From Sphingobium sp. Leaf26 (GTDB lineage: Bacteria; Pseudomonadota; Alphaproteobacteria; Sphingomonadales; Sphingomonadaceae): 64,000 nucleotides of DNA. The stretch is taken from NCBI RefSeq assembly GCF_001421665.1, contig NZ_LMKV01000031.1:78447-142446 (forward strand), in the 5' to 3' direction. Shown here piece by piece: positions 8,825-18,500 of the stretch. The translations under genes were made by a program, and so were the position numbers. The notes below the pieces were generated by a model, which ran no database searches, had not been told where the DNA came from, and was given only the letters and a program-made list of their open reading frames with translations. Position 1 is the stretch's first letter. Each line of letters opens with the position of its first letter.

Positions 8825-10477
8825 ATGTTACCCTCTTTATCGTTCGTTCGCCCGCTGATGCTGGCCGGTTTGCTGTCGACATCGGCCATCGCACTGGCGG
8901 CGCCACCCAGCTTCGACGTCACCCGTGTCAGCACAGACATCAAGACGCTGGCGAGCGACGCATTTGAGGGCCGCGGCCCGGCGACCCGCGCCGAGGTGAA
9001 GACGATCGACTATATTGCCGCGCAGATGGAGGCGGCGGGGCTGAAGCCGGCCGGCCCCAAGGGTAGCTGGTTCCAGGACGTGCCGCTGCGGATGTCGAAC
9101 ATCACCGGCACGCCGACCCTGTCGATGGCGATCGGCGGCAGCGCCCAACCGCTGACGCAAGGCGGCGAGATCGCGGTGCGCGCGGCGGAAACCGGCCAGT
9201 CTTCGGTCAAGTTCACCGACTTGCCTCTCGTCTTCGTCGGCTATGGCGTGAAGGCGCCGGAACGCGGCTGGGACGATTTCAAGGGCGTGGACCTGAAGGG
9301 CAAGATCATGGTCGTGCTGGTCAACGACCCCGATTTCGAGGGCGGCGAAGGCGATTTCGGCGGCAAACTGATGACCTATTATGGCCGTTGGACCTACAAA
9401 TATGAGGAAGCGGCGCGACAGGGCGCGGCCGGCGTGCTGGTGGTGCATGAAAGCGAGCCGGCCTCCTATGGCTGGGCCACGGTCAAGAACAGCAATACCA
9501 ACACCATGTTCGACATCGTCCGCGCCGATCCCAAGGCCGCCCATAGCCAGATGGAAGGATGGGTGCAGAAGGATCTGGCGGCGAAGCTGCTGGCCGCGTC
9601 CGGCGTCGATTTCGAGGCGGCGAAGGCAGCGGCGCGCAAGAAGGATTTCAAGCCCATCCCGCTCAAAGCCACGATGAGCGCCGACTATGCGGTGAAGTCG
9701 GAGATCATCACATCGCACAATGTCGCGGGGCTGGTGCAGGGCAGCACATATCCCGACGAGACGGTGATCTATTCGGCGCATTGGGACCATCTTGGCATCG
9801 GCGCACCCGATGCGAAGGGCGACACCATCTATAACGGCGCAAAGGACAATGCGTCGGGCACGGCCGCGCTGCTGGAACTGGCGCGCGCCTATGCCAAGGG
9901 GCCGAAGCCCGAGCGGACCGTGCTGTTCCTGGCGGTGACGGCCGAGGAGAAGGGCTTGCTGGGGTCTGAATATTATGCCGACAATCCGCTGCGGCCGCTG
10001 GCGACCACGGCCGGTGTCGTCAATATGGACGGGCCGTTCGGCATGGAAAAGACGAGCAATTTCAGCATTTCGGGCGCGGCGAAGCTGGACCTGCTGACCA
10101 TGCTGACGCAGGAAGGCGAGAAACTGGGCCGCCATTACACGCCGGATGCGCGACCGGAAGCGGGCAGCTTCTACCGCTCCGACCATTTCCCGATGGCCAA
10201 GCGCGGCGTGCCGGCCATTTCCTTCAATCCGGGGCGTGAACTGGTCAATGGCGGGGCCGAACGGGGCAAGGCGTTGCAGGACGCCTATACCAAGGATCGC
10301 TATCACCAGCCGGCGGATGAATATGACGCCAACTGGGATACGAGCAGTTGGGTCGGCGACCTGACCCTGCTCTATAATGTGGGACGGCGCGTGGCGGACA
10401 GCCATGACTGGCCCAACTGGTCGACGGACAGCGAATTCCGCGCGACCCGCGACACCACGGCGGCGCAGCGGAAGTAA
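8825..10477 (+). CDS. secreted M28-family zinc peptidase with PA domain
   Basis: A 550-residue protein with a signal peptide (LMLAGLLSTSAIALAAPP). The ATG at 8825 is chosen over a TTG at 8819 because AAGGAG ends right before the TTG and would leave no spacing. A PA-type insert occupies roughly residues 130-300. The M28 catalytic domain follows with its di-zinc ligands in SAHWDHLG, GAKDNASGTAALLE, TAEEKGLLGSEYY, NMDGP and SDHFPMAKRGVPAISF; EE holds the catalytic Glu. Such periplasmic or exported aminopeptidases release N-terminal residues from peptides. No functional link to the surrounding catabolic genes is evident. A hairpin follows the stop. Confidence 0.9.
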   Translation: MLPSLSFVRPLMLAGLLSTSAIALAAPPSFDVTRVSTDIKTLASDAFEGRGPATRAEVKTIDYIAAQMEAAGLKPAGPKGSWFQDVPLRMSNITGTPTLSMAIGGSAQPLTQGGEIAVRAAETGQSSVKFTDLPLVFVGYGVKAPERGWDDFKGVDLKGKIMVVLVNDPDFEGGEGDFGGKLMTYYGRWTYKYEEAARQGAAGVLVVHESEPASYGWATVKNSNTNTMFDIVRADPKAAHSQMEGWVQKDLAAKLLAASGVDFEAAKAAARKKDFKPIPLKATMSADYAVKSEIITSHNVAGLVQGSTYPDETVIYSAHWDHLGIGAPDAKGDTIYNGAKDNASGTAALLELARAYAKGPKPERTVLFLAVTAEEKGLLGSEYYADNPLRPLATTAGVVNMDGPFGMEKTSNFSISGAAKLDLLTMLTQEGEKLGRHYTPDARPEAGSFYRSDHFPMAKRGVPAISFNPGRELVNGGAERGKALQDAYTKDRYHQPADEYDANWDTSSWVGDLTLLYNVGRRVADSHDWPNWSTDSEFRATRDTTAAQRK

Positions 10478-10496
10478 GAGCGCGCGATAATATAGC

Positions 10497-10533
10497 CCCG
10501 GTCAGTTCGGCCCGATTGCCGATACTGACCGGG
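10497..10533 (+). terminator. hairpin downstream of M28 peptidase
   Basis: CCCGGTCAGT (10497-10506) and ACTGACCGGG (10524-10533) form a perfect 10-bp stem with a 17-base loop just after the peptidase stop, between convergent genes. There is no U-tract, so it may be a weak or bidirectional terminator or an mRNA-stabilising hairpin. Confidence 0.5.
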
Positions 10534-10555
10534 AAGGATTATGGCGGGACGCCAG

Positions 10556-10654
10556 AGCATCGTGCGGAAAAGTGGGAACCGGTTTTCGCTTAAAACGGTG
10601 CGAAAACAAAAAACTGGAGCGCGCGACCTGCATCGGATTTAACGCAGCGCGCTC
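10556..10654. repeat. alphaproteobacterial-style intergenic palindromic repeat
   Basis: This stretch between convergent genes holds AAAAGTGGGAACCGG followed by TTTTCGC, an AAAACGGTGCGAAAACAAAAA run, and an 8-bp inverted repeat GAGCGCGC (10617-10624) / GCGCGCTC (10647-10654). The composition recalls short dispersed intergenic repeats common in Rhizobiales and sphingomonads; this is from memory of such sequences. No second copy was noticed in the window. Confidence 0.5.
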
Positions 10655-10729
10655 TAGAGGATGGGCTGAAGACCCTCGCCCGCTGTCGGCCCCGCCTTCA
10701 GCCCCGGCAGCTTATTGTCTTCGCTAAGG

Positions 10730-12874
10730 CTAGAAACGATAGTCCCAGGACAAGGTAAAGTTGCGACCGCGCCCGGCGAAATAATGGGCGTTGTCGTTCG
10801 GGCGGACGGTCTGGCTGTAATAGTCGATATAGAAGGTATCGAAGATATTCTGCGCCGCCAGCGTCAGCGCGCCGAAACCGGTCTGGTAGCGCAGCGACAG
10901 GTCGGTCACGTCATAGCCGTCGAACCGATAGAGCGGATTGTAATTGCCCGGCGCGCGCTCGAACTGGCGGGCGAGGAAGAATTGAGTCTGGATGCGCGCG
11001 GACAGCGGGCCGTTCACATAGCTGGCCGCGACGTTCAGGCGATCAGGCGAAATGTTCGCGCCATCAAGGTCGCGATCCACCTTGTCCATGCCGTCCGTCG
11101 CATTGCCGTCGGTGCGACCGATCAGATGGGCATAGCCGGTCGACAGGGTTAGGCCCGGCAGCGGCGTCTTGACGCTCAGGTTGAGTTCGAGGCCCTGGAT
11201 TTCCACGCGCTGGCGCTGGATTTCGAACGGCGCGCCGATCGCAGTCTGGACCAGTAGCGATCCATTCTTGCTGGTCGACCAGAAATAGGCGGCGCTGGCG
11301 TCGAGTGGTCCGCGCTTCACTTCCACGCCGATTTCGCGGTTGTTGGATACAATCGGTTCGATGTCCACATAATCGTCGATGTCGACATTGGGTTGCCCCA
11401 CCGCGCGGGCGATGCGGCCGACGTCCGGCACGGTATACCCTTCGGCGTAGCTGGCATAGGCGCGGATGCCGGCCCATGGCTCCAGGATCACGCCGCCGTT
11501 GATCAGCGTGTCACTGAACCGCGGGGTGCCGCCGGACACCGTAAAGCCGCCATAGCTGGCCAGCGTGGCGTAATCGTCGATACTGATTTTCACATCTTCA
11601 TGCCGCACACCGGCGGCGATGCGCAGCTTCTTGTCGAACAAGGCGAGGTTGGCCTGCGCGAAGGGCGCGATGCTGCGATAGTCGGTCGGCGGCACCCAGC
11701 TCCGTGCCGTAGCGATCAGCCGCTGTTCGGTGAGGTCGTAAAGCGCATCGACGCCAACGATCGCGGTCAGCGCCTCGAAACCGGGGATGGTGCGTTCATA
11801 GCTGAGCTTGCCACCATATTTGCGGCTGCGGTTCTGCGACTGGTCGAACAGGCTGCCGATCGGCGCGAGCGCGATATCCTGGAAGGTCGCGATCGGCGCG
11901 ATTTCACCGCCATAGGTGTCGCGCGACCGGTTGAAGAAGATTTGCGCGATCAAATTGCCGCCGGCCAGATCGGTATCGGTCAAGGTGAGCGCCACGCTTT
12001 CGGTGCGGCTGGTGGCGGGTACGCCGGGCGGGGTGCCGCGCACCGATGTCGTCGGCCGGTCGATCAGATAATTGCCGTTGGAGGCGATATAGTCGCCCTC
12101 CCCCTTCAACTGGAAGCGGCTCATGGTGAGGTCGAGGCGGGCGGTGTCGCTGAGCGCATAGCCGAAGCGGCCGAACAGCGACCAGCTAAGGCTGTCCTGC
12201 GTTTCACCCTGGGTCAGGTCCGTGCCGACGCGATTCCCATGGCCGTCGTAGAAGGTGCCGCGCTTCTCATAGGCCGCGCCCACCATCGCGTCCCAGCGGC
12301 CGCCGCGCCAGGCGAGCAGGCCCGCAACCTTGCCGCCGATGCCGTCGCCATGGAAGCCGGTGTCGGCATTGCCCTGCACCAGCATGCGGCCAGACAGGCC
12401 ATCGCTCTTCGCCGGTGCGGCCGTCACCTGATTGACGATGCCGCCAGTGCCGCCGATTCCCTGCAAGGCGTTGGAGCCATAGATCAGTTCGACCCGATCC
12501 ACGAAGAAGGGGTCGATGGTGAAGCCGTCGCGGGCGCCATCACGCAATGGCGCGGTCTGCGGGATGCCGTTGATGGCATAGAGCGGCGATCGGCCGCGCA
12601 GGGTTTCGCCAGCGCCGGACAATTTCTGGCGCGTGGGCGAGAAGGAAGGGGTCAGCGTCGACACCGCGTCCACGATCGAGCCGCCGATCGCGACCTGCTG
12701 GTTCAGCGTTTCCTGGTCGATCACGTCGATCGTCAGCGGTAGCGCATTGGCCGGCAGCACCGACCGGGCGGCGGTCACGACGATGTCGTCCGCTTCGGCG
12801 GCATGCACCGACGGCGCAATGGCAGCGACGGAGAGCATCGTCGTGCTGAACAGGTTGGCGACGCGATTCTTCAT
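10730..12874 (-). CDS. TonB-dependent receptor, siderophore type
   Basis: A 714-residue outer-membrane receptor. It has a signal peptide (MKNRVANLFSTTMLSVAAIAPSVHA), a plug of about residues 28-170 (DDIVVTAARSVLP, then RVELIYGSNALQGIGGTGGI) and a barrel ending in NFTLSWDYRF, whose terminal Phe is expected for BAM-dependent insertion. The plug lacks the LKGPQGTLFGRNATGG signature of the other receptors here and is closer to FepA/FhuA-like siderophore receptors. A 15-bp Fur-like palindrome lies 52 bp upstream. The likely role is ferric-chelate uptake energised by TonB-ExbBD, which would make this an iron gene embedded between unrelated operons. The ligand is unknown. Confidence 0.88.
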   Translation of the reverse strand: MKNRVANLFSTTMLSVAAIAPSVHAAEADDIVVTAARSVLPANALPLTIDVIDQETLNQQVAIGGSIVDAVSTLTPSFSPTRQKLSGAGETLRGRSPLYAINGIPQTAPLRDGARDGFTIDPFFVDRVELIYGSNALQGIGGTGGIVNQVTAAPAKSDGLSGRMLVQGNADTGFHGDGIGGKVAGLLAWRGGRWDAMVGAAYEKRGTFYDGHGNRVGTDLTQGETQDSLSWSLFGRFGYALSDTARLDLTMSRFQLKGEGDYIASNGNYLIDRPTTSVRGTPPGVPATSRTESVALTLTDTDLAGGNLIAQIFFNRSRDTYGGEIAPIATFQDIALAPIGSLFDQSQNRSRKYGGKLSYERTIPGFEALTAIVGVDALYDLTEQRLIATARSWVPPTDYRSIAPFAQANLALFDKKLRIAAGVRHEDVKISIDDYATLASYGGFTVSGGTPRFSDTLINGGVILEPWAGIRAYASYAEGYTVPDVGRIARAVGQPNVDIDDYVDIEPIVSNNREIGVEVKRGPLDASAAYFWSTSKNGSLLVQTAIGAPFEIQRQRVEIQGLELNLSVKTPLPGLTLSTGYAHLIGRTDGNATDGMDKVDRDLDGANISPDRLNVAASYVNGPLSARIQTQFFLARQFERAPGNYNPLYRFDGYDVTDLSLRYQTGFGALTLAAQNIFDTFYIDYYSQTVRPNDNAHYFAGRGRNFTLSWDYRF

Positions 12875-12925
12875 TATTTTCCCCCTTGCGGATGCGCCGG
12901 TCCGCTAAAGGAGTCATCAGGCTGT

Positions 12926-12940
12926 TGCAAGTCATTAGCA
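12926..12940 (-). promoter_or_regulatory. candidate Fur box
   Basis: TGCAAGTCATTAGCA is an imperfect 7-1-7 palindrome (5 of 7 pairs match) with TGC...GCA ends, located 52 bp upstream of the siderophore-type receptor start. Fur sites in alphaproteobacteria have this general form. The fit of the site to the gene's likely role supports it, but it was found by eye. Confidence 0.4.
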
Positions 12941-12982
12941 TCGCATTGGATGCGGGAAGCAGCAGACTGTGGCCAAAAGGGA

Positions 12983-14134
12983 TCAGGCTACCAGCGCCTC
13001 CACCGTGGGAAGTCGGACCTGGAAGACGCTGCCTTCGCCGGGCACGCTCTGCTTGAGCGAAAGGCCGCCGCCGTGCAACGCGACCAGTTGCCGCACCAGC
13101 GCGAGGCCGATACCCAGCCCGTCCTGCGGGTCGCCATTGGGCTTCTTGACCTGTGCGAACAGGTCGAAGATGCGCGCCTGCATGTCGGCCGGGATACCGA
13201 TGCCGGTGTCGGCCACCTCTATTTCCGCCCAGCCATCGACCACCCGCGCGGTCAGGCGGACCTCACCTCCGGCGGGCGTATATTTGGCCGCGTTATTGAG
13301 CAGGTTGGCAACGATCTGGACGATGCGGGCATAGTCGGCGTCGAGCCAGACCGGCTCGTCGGTGATGTCGAGCACCAGCCGGTGCTGCGCCGCCTCGATC
13401 GCAGGCTGGCACGTCTCCACCGCGAAGCCGAGCGTGTCCTGAAGCGAAATACGCTGCGTCTTGAGCGAAATCTTGCCCTGGTCGATGCGGGCAATGTCCA
13501 GAATATCCTCGATCAGGCGGGAGAGATGCTGGACATGGCGGTCCATGCGGCCCCGTATTTCGCGCACGGCGTCGGTGCCTTCGCGCCGTTCCAGCAGATG
13601 CAGGCCGGCAGCCAGCGCGGCGATCGGATTGCGCAATTCATGACCGAGAATCGCAAGAAATTCATTCTTGCGCCGGTCGGCCGACTGCAAAGCGGCGGCC
13701 AGTTTCGCCATTTCGTCGCGCTGCGCCACGATCTGCCGCCGCTGCTCATGCAGGTCGAAGAAGACGGCGGCCTTGGACCGCAATATGTCGGCCTCGATCG
13801 GCTTCTGGATGAAGTCCACCGCGCCGGCCTCGTAGCCGCGAAAACGGCGTTGCAGGTCGGTGGTGCCGGCGGTTACGAAGATGATCGGGACATGGCGGGC
13901 GCGTTCGTTGCCGCGCATATATTCGGCCAGTTCGAAACCGTCCATGCCGGGCATCTGCACATCCAGCAGGGCCAGCGCGACGTCATGGACCAGCAGCAGT
14001 TCCAGCGCTTCTTCGCCCGATCGGGCCTTTAGACAGACGAGGCCGTCGCGCCGGAGCAATGCTTCCAGCGCGAGCAGATTTTCCGCCAGGTCGTCGACCA
14101 GCAGGCAGTAGATGGGGTCCGTCTCGCTCGTCAT
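12983..14134 (-). CDS. response receiver-histidine kinase (REC-HisKA-HATPase)
   Basis: A 383-residue soluble hybrid with an unusual order. An N-terminal receiver domain spans about residues 8-125 (LLVDDLAENLLAL, phospho-acceptor Asp in ALLDVQMPGMDG, Lys in FIQKPIEAD). A kinase follows with H-box LAILGHELRNPIAALAAG, N-box NLLNNAAKYTPAGG, G1 DTGIGIPADM and G2 GLGIGLALVRQL. It has no membrane segment. Its start overlaps the CheB stop by 4 bp, so it is the last gene of a leftward four-gene signalling operon. It probably receives phosphate on its receiver domain from the large kinase at 15542-18985 and signals to a regulator outside the window. Confidence 0.92.
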   Translation of the reverse strand: MTSETDPIYCLLVDDLAENLLALEALLRRDGLVCLKARSGEEALELLLVHDVALALLDVQMPGMDGFELAEYMRGNERARHVPIIFVTAGTTDLQRRFRGYEAGAVDFIQKPIEADILRSKAAVFFDLHEQRRQIVAQRDEMAKLAAALQSADRRKNEFLAILGHELRNPIAALAAGLHLLERREGTDAVREIRGRMDRHVQHLSRLIEDILDIARIDQGKISLKTQRISLQDTLGFAVETCQPAIEAAQHRLVLDITDEPVWLDADYARIVQIVANLLNNAAKYTPAGGEVRLTARVVDGWAEIEVADTGIGIPADMQARIFDLFAQVKKPNGDPQDGLGIGLALVRQLVALHGGGLSLKQSVPGEGSVFQVRLPTVEALVA

Positions 14135-14706
14135 GTCGTCGCCAGTGTCAGAAGATAGGGAATAAGATCGTCCAGGGTCATCACGCGCGCGGAGGGACAG
14201 GCCGCGAGCGCCGCTTGCGGCATGGTGGGCACCTGTGCGTCGGCCGGATGCTGCACGATGGCGATGCCGCCGGCATCGGCCACGGCCTTCAGGCCTGCCG
14301 CACCGTCATGATTGGCGCCGGTCAGGACGATGCCCGCCAGCGCCGGACCATAGGCATCGGCCGCGCTTTCCAGCAGCACGTCGATGGCCGGGCGGCTGTG
14401 ATTGACCGGCTCGTCCATCGACAGCGACAGCGACCGGTCCGCCTCCACCAGCAGATGATAATCGGACGGCGCAAAATAGACGGTGCCGGACTGGATCGGC
14501 TCCTTGTCGTCCGCCTCCCGCACCGCGATCGGGCATTTCGTCGCAAACAAAGCCACCAGCGCATTGCTGCGGTCGGGGGGCACATGGACGACGATCAGCA
14601 GCGGGATCGGAAAGTCGGCCGGCAGCGCGGGCAGGATGCGGAGCAACGCCTGCACTGCGCCCGCCGATGCGCCGATCGCGATGGCTTCGATGGGCGGCCT
14701 GCTCAT
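14131..14706 (-). CDS. cheB: CheB-type protein-glutamate methylesterase, stand-alone
   Basis: A 191-residue CheB catalytic domain without the usual N-terminal receiver domain. The triad is visible as Ser14 (GASAG), His41 (VVHVPPD) and Asp134 (TGANHDGA), with spacing close to that of classical CheB. It would hydrolyse methyl-glutamate esters made by CheR. It overlaps CheR upstream and the receiver-kinase downstream by 4 bp each, so translation is coupled. No chemoreceptor or CheA/CheW gene is present, so the methylated target is probably a sensory kinase rather than a chemotaxis receptor. Confidence 0.92.
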   Translation of the reverse strand: MSRPPIEAIAIGASAGAVQALLRILPALPADFPIPLLIVVHVPPDRSNALVALFATKCPIAVREADDKEPIQSGTVYFAPSDYHLLVEADRSLSLSMDEPVNHSRPAIDVLLESAADAYGPALAGIVLTGANHDGAAGLKAVADAGGIAIVQHPADAQVPTMPQAALAACPSARVMTLDDLIPYLLTLATT

Positions 14707-15557
14707 GCGTCCTGCCTCTGGTAGATTTTTTCCTCGCGCACGAAATCGGCGAAGGCGGTCGCATGGGCGGAAAAGCGCAGGCTTTCCTTGGAGCCGAGGC
14801 CAAGAAAGCCCTTGCGCGCGAGGGAATCGCGGAACAGGCCGAGCGCCCGGTCCTGCAACGCCCGGTCGAAATAGATCAGCACGTTGCGGCAGGAAATCAG
14901 GTGCATTTCGGCAAAGACCGCGTCCGTCACCAGACTATGGTCGGAAAACACCACCCGCGATCGCAGGCTCTTGTCGAAGACGGCGCGGCCGTAATCGGCG
15001 GTATAATAGTCGGATAGCGACGATCGGGCGCCGGACTTCTGGTGGTTTTCGGTGAATTTGCGGATCTGATCGAGCGGGTAGACCCCGGCCTCCGCCGCCC
15101 GCAGCGCATCGGGATTGATATCCGTCGCATAGAAAAGCGTGCGCTGGTCCAGCCCCTCCTCACGAAACAGGATGGAAAGGGAATAAAGTTCCTCGCCATG
15201 GCTGCACCCTGCGACCCAGACCTTGAGCGAGGGATAGGTGCGCAGATGCGGGATCACCTTTTCCCGCAGCGCACGGAAATAGCTTGGGTCGCGAAACATC
15301 TCGCTGACCTGCACGGTCAGATAGTTGAGCAGGCGCGGCAGCGTGGCGGGATCATGCAGCAGATGATCCTGCATCACCGAAAAGCTGGCAAAGCCCATCT
15401 GGCTGCGCGCCTGGAGCAGGCGGCGCTTGATCGAGGCACGCGAATAATGACGGAAATCATAATGATAGCGCTGATACAGCGCCTCCAGCAGCAGCTGGAT
15501 CTCGATATCCTCGACCCCGTTCTGAATCACACCGTCGGACACTAGCGCGGCATCCAT
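14703..15557 (-). CDS. cheR: CheR-type protein-glutamate methyltransferase
   Basis: A 284-residue S-adenosylmethionine-dependent methyltransferase. The N-terminal helical CheR_N domain covers about residues 15-70 (EALYQRYHYDFRHYSRASIKR). The catalytic domain carries VSEMFRDPSYF, the SAM-binding VWVAGCSHGEELYSL, and HLISCRNVLIYFD. It methylates Glu side chains of signalling proteins. It overlaps the upstream hybrid kinase by 16 bp and CheB by 4 bp. The pairing with a kinase that carries a long coiled coil resembles non-chemotaxis CheR/CheB signalling modules; whether that kinase is the substrate is untested. Confidence 0.92.
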   Translation of the reverse strand: MDAALVSDGVIQNGVEDIEIQLLLEALYQRYHYDFRHYSRASIKRRLLQARSQMGFASFSVMQDHLLHDPATLPRLLNYLTVQVSEMFRDPSYFRALREKVIPHLRTYPSLKVWVAGCSHGEELYSLSILFREEGLDQRTLFYATDINPDALRAAEAGVYPLDQIRKFTENHQKSGARSSLSDYYTADYGRAVFDKSLRSRVVFSDHSLVTDAVFAEMHLISCRNVLIYFDRALQDRALGLFRDSLARKGFLGLGSKESLRFSAHATAFADFVREEKIYQRQDA

Positions 15558-18500
15558 ACCCGGACCAGCGACAGCAATTTGTCGACGTCGATCGGCTTTG
15601 CCATATAATCGTTTGCCCCCGCCTCCAGACAGCGTTGCTGGTCGTCGGGCATAGCCTTGGCCGTCAGCATAAGGATCGGTAACGCAGACCAGCGCGTGTC
15701 GTTCCGGATCGCGCGCGTAGCGGTCAGCCCGTCCATCACCGGCATCATCACGTCCATCAGCACCAGGTCGATCGCCTTGGCCGGATCATCCGACGCGGCG
15801 GCGAGCGCATCCAGCGCCTCCTGCCCGTTGCGGGCGATCTGCACCGCCGCGCCGCGCGGTTCCAGCACGCTGGTCAGCGAATAGACGTTGCGCACGTCAT
15901 CCTCCACGATGAGGATGCGGCGGCCCTCCAGTGCGGCATCGCGGTTGCGCGCCTTCTGGATCATCTTGCGCTGTTCGGGCGGCAGTTCGGACACGACCTG
16001 ATGCAGGAACAGGGACACCTCATCCAGCAGGCGCTCGGGCGACTTGGCCCCCTTTATGATGATCGAGCTGGAATAGCGGCGCAGGCGCTGCTCATCGTCG
16101 GGCGACAGGTCGTGGCCGGTATAGACGATCACCGGCGGGAAGCCATGATCGCCCTCTTCGCTCAGCGTTTCCAGCAGCTTGAAGCCGGAGGTGTCGGGCA
16201 GCGTCAGGTCCAGCACCATGCAGTCGAACGTCTGCTGGCGCAGTTGCTCCAGACATTCCGCCGCACTGCCGACGCCGACCGTCTCGACATCGTCGGTCAA
16301 CAGCAGCTTGCCGACCGCGTCGCGCTGGACCGGATCGTCCTCCACGATCAGGACGCGGCGCACACGGGTCGCCAGCTTTGCCTGCAAGCCCTGTAGCACC
16401 TCGGCCAGTTGCGCGCGCTTCACCGGCTTCACCAGATAGCCGACCGCGCCTAGCGAGAGCGCCGCCTGGCTATGGTCGGAGGCGGACACGACATGGATCG
16501 GGATATGGCGGGTCGCATCGTCATGCTTGAGCCGGTCGAGCACGGTCAGCCCCGACTGGTCGGGCAGGCCAAGGTCGAGCACGACGGCGCTGGGCATATA
16601 GTCGCGGGCGAGGCGCACGGCTTCCTCGGCGGTGCCGGCGATGATGCACTGGAACCCCATGTCGCGTGACAGGTCGCGCACGATGGAGGCGAACACCTCG
16701 TCATCCTCGATCACCAGCAGCAGGCGACGCCCTTCGGCGATGGAGGCGCGGTCATCCTCCAGCGTCCAGTCGGAAGCTGGCGTGCTACGGGCGGCGGACG
16801 GGGCGGCGGAGGGAACAACCGGCGCGGCATCGATACGCGCGAGCGCCGTGGTTTCGTGCGGCGCATCCTTGGCGGGGGCGAGCGCCAACGGCACGGTCAG
16901 GGTGAAGAGGCTGCCCTTGCCCTGTTCGCTTTCCAGCGTGATGCCACCACCCAGCAGGCGGGCGAGCTGGCGCGAGATGGACAGGCCAAGGCCGGTGCCG
17001 CCATAGCGCCGGCTGATCGTGCTGTCGGCCTGATGGAAAGCCTCGAAAATATGGCCCTGCTGTTCGGGCGACATGCCGATGCCGGTGTCGCGCACGGCGA
17101 GCGACAGCCCGCCACCCTGCGCCGGAGACAGGGTCAGGCTGACCTTGCCCTGCTCGGTGAATTTGAAGGCGTTGGACAGCAGGTTCTTGAGGATCTGTTC
17201 GATCCGCATCCGATCCGTCTGGATCGCGCGGGGGCAATCGGGCGCCATCTCGATCTCGAACGCCAGTTCGCGGCTTTCGGCGATCGGCTGGAACATCTGG
17301 CGCAGGTCGCTGGCCAGCCGTTGCAGCGGCATGGTTTCGGACTGGACCTGAATATGGCCAGCCTCGATCTTCGACAGGTCGAGAATGTCGTTGATGAGCG
17401 TGAGCAGGTCATTGCCGGAGGATTCAATGGTCCGCGCGAACTTGACCTGATCGGCGGACATATTGCCGTCCGGATTGTCACCCAGCAGCTTGGACAGGAT
17501 CAGCAGCGAATTGAGCGGCGTGCGCAATTCATGCGACATATTGGCCAGGAAGTCGGACTTATACTGGCTGGCCTGTTCCAGTTCGCGCGCCTTGATATTG
17601 AGGGTGCCGGCGGTACGCTCCAATTCGTCGCGCTGATTTTCCAGCGTCTGGGCCTGTTCCTCAAGCTGGCTGTTGGTCTGTTCCAGTTCGACCTGCTGCT
17701 GTTCGAGGCGGACCTGGGATTCCTTGAGCGCGCGGCCCTGCTCCTCCAGTTCCTCGTTGGAAACGCGCAATTCCTCGCTTTGCGCCTGCAATTCGCCCGA
17801 CTGGCGCTGGGTTTCCTCCAGCGCGTCCTGCAAGCGCGCACGGAAGCGGGCGGATCGCAGCGCGATGCCGATCGCCGGCGCCGCCTGTTCCAGCAATTGC
17901 ATCGTGGTCGCGTCGACCGGCTGGAAAAAGCCCAGTTCCATGACGGCATTGACCACCTCGTCCGCCTTGGCCGGTACGATCACCAGATGGCGGGGCCTGT
18001 CGCGGCCCAGCGCGGAGCCGATGGTCAGATAGCCATCGGGAATATCCTGAATGACGAGCGGCTGACCATCCGCCGCGACCTGCCCCAGCAAGCCTTCCTT
18101 GACCAGGAAGCCGTCGGGCAGTTGCGCATCGGACGGGATGCCCAGCGTGGCGGCCCGCTGGAAGCGGCCGCCTTCGCCCTTGAACAAGGCACCGCCCTGA
18201 AAGCCCAGATAGCGGGCGAAGAAGGTCAGGATCGCCTCCCCCAGTTCCTCGATCGACTTTTCACCGCGCATCGCGGCGGAAAGGCCCAACTGCCCGGCCT
18301 GTAACCATTGCTGGCGGATGCGGGCACGGTTGGCGATGCGCATCAGGATGAAGATGGCAAGGGCCAGGCCCATGCCGATCAGGCTGGTGACGATGCCGCT
18401 GGTGATCGCCGTCTGCGACGCGACCGCCATGTCCTCCAGCCGGATGGCGCGCAGGCGCAATTCTTCCTGCGCCATATTGTTGAGTTGCGCCCGGATGGCG

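Noticed and set aside
15543..15548. CTAGCG at 15543, 19018 and 33600 as further regulon sites
   Set aside because: They match only the six-base core, not the flanking bases, and two lie in coding sequence.
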